DNA from: Formivibrio sp.
GTDB taxonomy: Bacteria > Pseudomonadota > Gammaproteobacteria > Burkholderiales > Chitinibacteraceae
NCBI GenBank assembly: GCA_031291275.1
Contig: JARLJJ010000221.1
Coordinates: 1 to 33,511, forward strand
Length of the DNA stretch: 33,511 bases
Direction of reading: 5' to 3'
The position numbers and the translations under genes are program-made. The notes under the pieces are model-generated. The model saw nothing but the letters and a program-made list of their open reading frames with translations, did no database searches and was not told the DNA's origin. The number at the start of each line of letters is the position of its first letter. The stretch's first letter is position 1. Shown here in pieces: positions 33,116 to 33,511 of the stretch.

Positions 33116-33511
33116 ATGTTCATGACCCTTGAAGAAGTCTTCGCTGATGACGGTTTGTTCGCTGCGGCCTTTTCCGGCTATAAGATGCGAACGCAGCAAT
33201 TGGAAATGGCGCAGGCCGTGGCCGATGCGATCGCTGAACAGGGCCAGCTGGTGGCCGAGGCGGGTACTGGCACCGGAAAAACCTTTGCCTATCTGGTGCC
33301 TGCCTTGCTGTCCGGCGGCAAAGTGATTGTTTCCACCGGGACTAAAACGTTGCAGGACCAATTGTTCCAGCGCGATATACCCACGGTGCGTGATGTCCTC
33401 AAAGTGCCTGTGACCATTGCGCTACTGAAGGGGCGCAGCAATTACGTCTGTCACTATCACCTTGAGCGGGCAGCGCATGAAGGGCGTTTTCTGAATAAGG
33501 AGGATGTCGTA
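33116..33511 (+). CDS. DinG/YoaA-family ATP-dependent helicase, N-terminal part
   Basis: The open frame runs from ATG 33116 off the end of the window (132 codons seen). Motif Q-like KMRTQQLEMAQAV, Walker A EAGTGTGKT (about residues 48-56), motif Ia ISTGTKTLQDQL-type segment (VSTGTKTLQDQLF) and GRSNYVC, which supplies the first iron-sulfur cysteine, identify an XPD-like 5'-3' DNA helicase of the DinG/YoaA group involved in processing DNA structures. A second ATG at 33122 is an alternative start. No ribosome-binding site is obvious. The rest, including the other cysteines and motifs III-VI, is outside the window, so DinG and YoaA cannot be separated. Confidence 0.88.
   Translation, partial: MFMTLEEVFADDGLFAAAFSGYKMRTQQLEMAQAVADAIAEQGQLVAEAGTGTGKTFAYLVPALLSGGKVIVSTGTKTLQDQLFQRDIPTVRDVLKVPVTIALLKGRSNYVCHYHLERAAHEGRFLNKEDVV

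Overview
This is a stretch of bacterial chromosome, most likely from a betaproteobacterium. The heterotetrameric glycyl-tRNA synthetase genes (glyQ/glyS), the DUF971-ubiE-ubiJ...ubiB cluster, gmhB-plsC and a long proteobacterial PEP carboxylase fit Burkholderiales/Neisseriales-type genomes; a Neisseriales relative is my best guess, but the sequence does not prove it. Gene density is high and GC looks moderate (mid-50s by eye, not computed). No rRNA, tRNA, CRISPR array or intact insertion sequence was seen.

Layout. (1) 1-761: tail of a sensor kinase overlapping a BaeR-like response regulator. (2) 970-9677, all on the minus strand: a signalling and metabolism run read in the order slt (lytic transglycosylase), a small RRM-like protein, ldhA, a PAS sensor kinase, a FixJ-type regulator and a PAS-GGDEF-EAL protein with both catalytic signatures degraded; a nitroreductase follows. 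Gaps are 0-80 bp, so slt to the EAL gene may be one transcript. (3) 9844-17309, plus strand: housekeeping genes glyQ, a lipoprotein gene wedged between the synthetase subunits, glyS, gmhB, plsC, a YgjP-type metallopeptidase, DUF971, ubiE and ubiJ, closed by a clear terminator. (4) 17383-18135: about 750 bp without a convincing gene, then a CBS-PAS-PAS-PAS-GGDEF diguanylate cyclase, and only then ubiB. The ubiquinone genes are thus split by a c-di-GMP signalling gene. (5) 22013-27503: ppc, two unknown envelope proteins, murB and a Sel1-repeat protein, ending in a very long perfect hairpin. (6) 27504-31060: accessory module on the minus strand. It holds a gene remnant, an epoxide-hydrolase-like alpha/beta hydrolase, an MFS efflux pump broken by an in-frame amber codon just before its last membrane helix, and a TetR regulator. 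Near-identical GGAAATAA-type dyads lie in front of both tetR and the MFS gene. (7) 31461-32813: the most unusual part. A strong promoter has its start site on the ATG of a 34-codon leader ORF; a perfect 12-bp intrinsic terminator follows, whose 5' arm can pair instead with a segment inside the leader ORF; downstream lies an ArgD-like class III aminotransferase in which the PLP lysine is arginine and several other PLP-site motifs are changed. This looks like an attenuated gene for a pseudoenzyme. (8) 33116-end: start of a DinG-family helicase.

Taken together the window combines core metabolism (protein synthesis, ubiquinone, phospholipid, peptidoglycan, anaplerosis, D-lactate) with several c-di-GMP/two-component genes inserted among it, plus one small acquired efflux/detoxification module.
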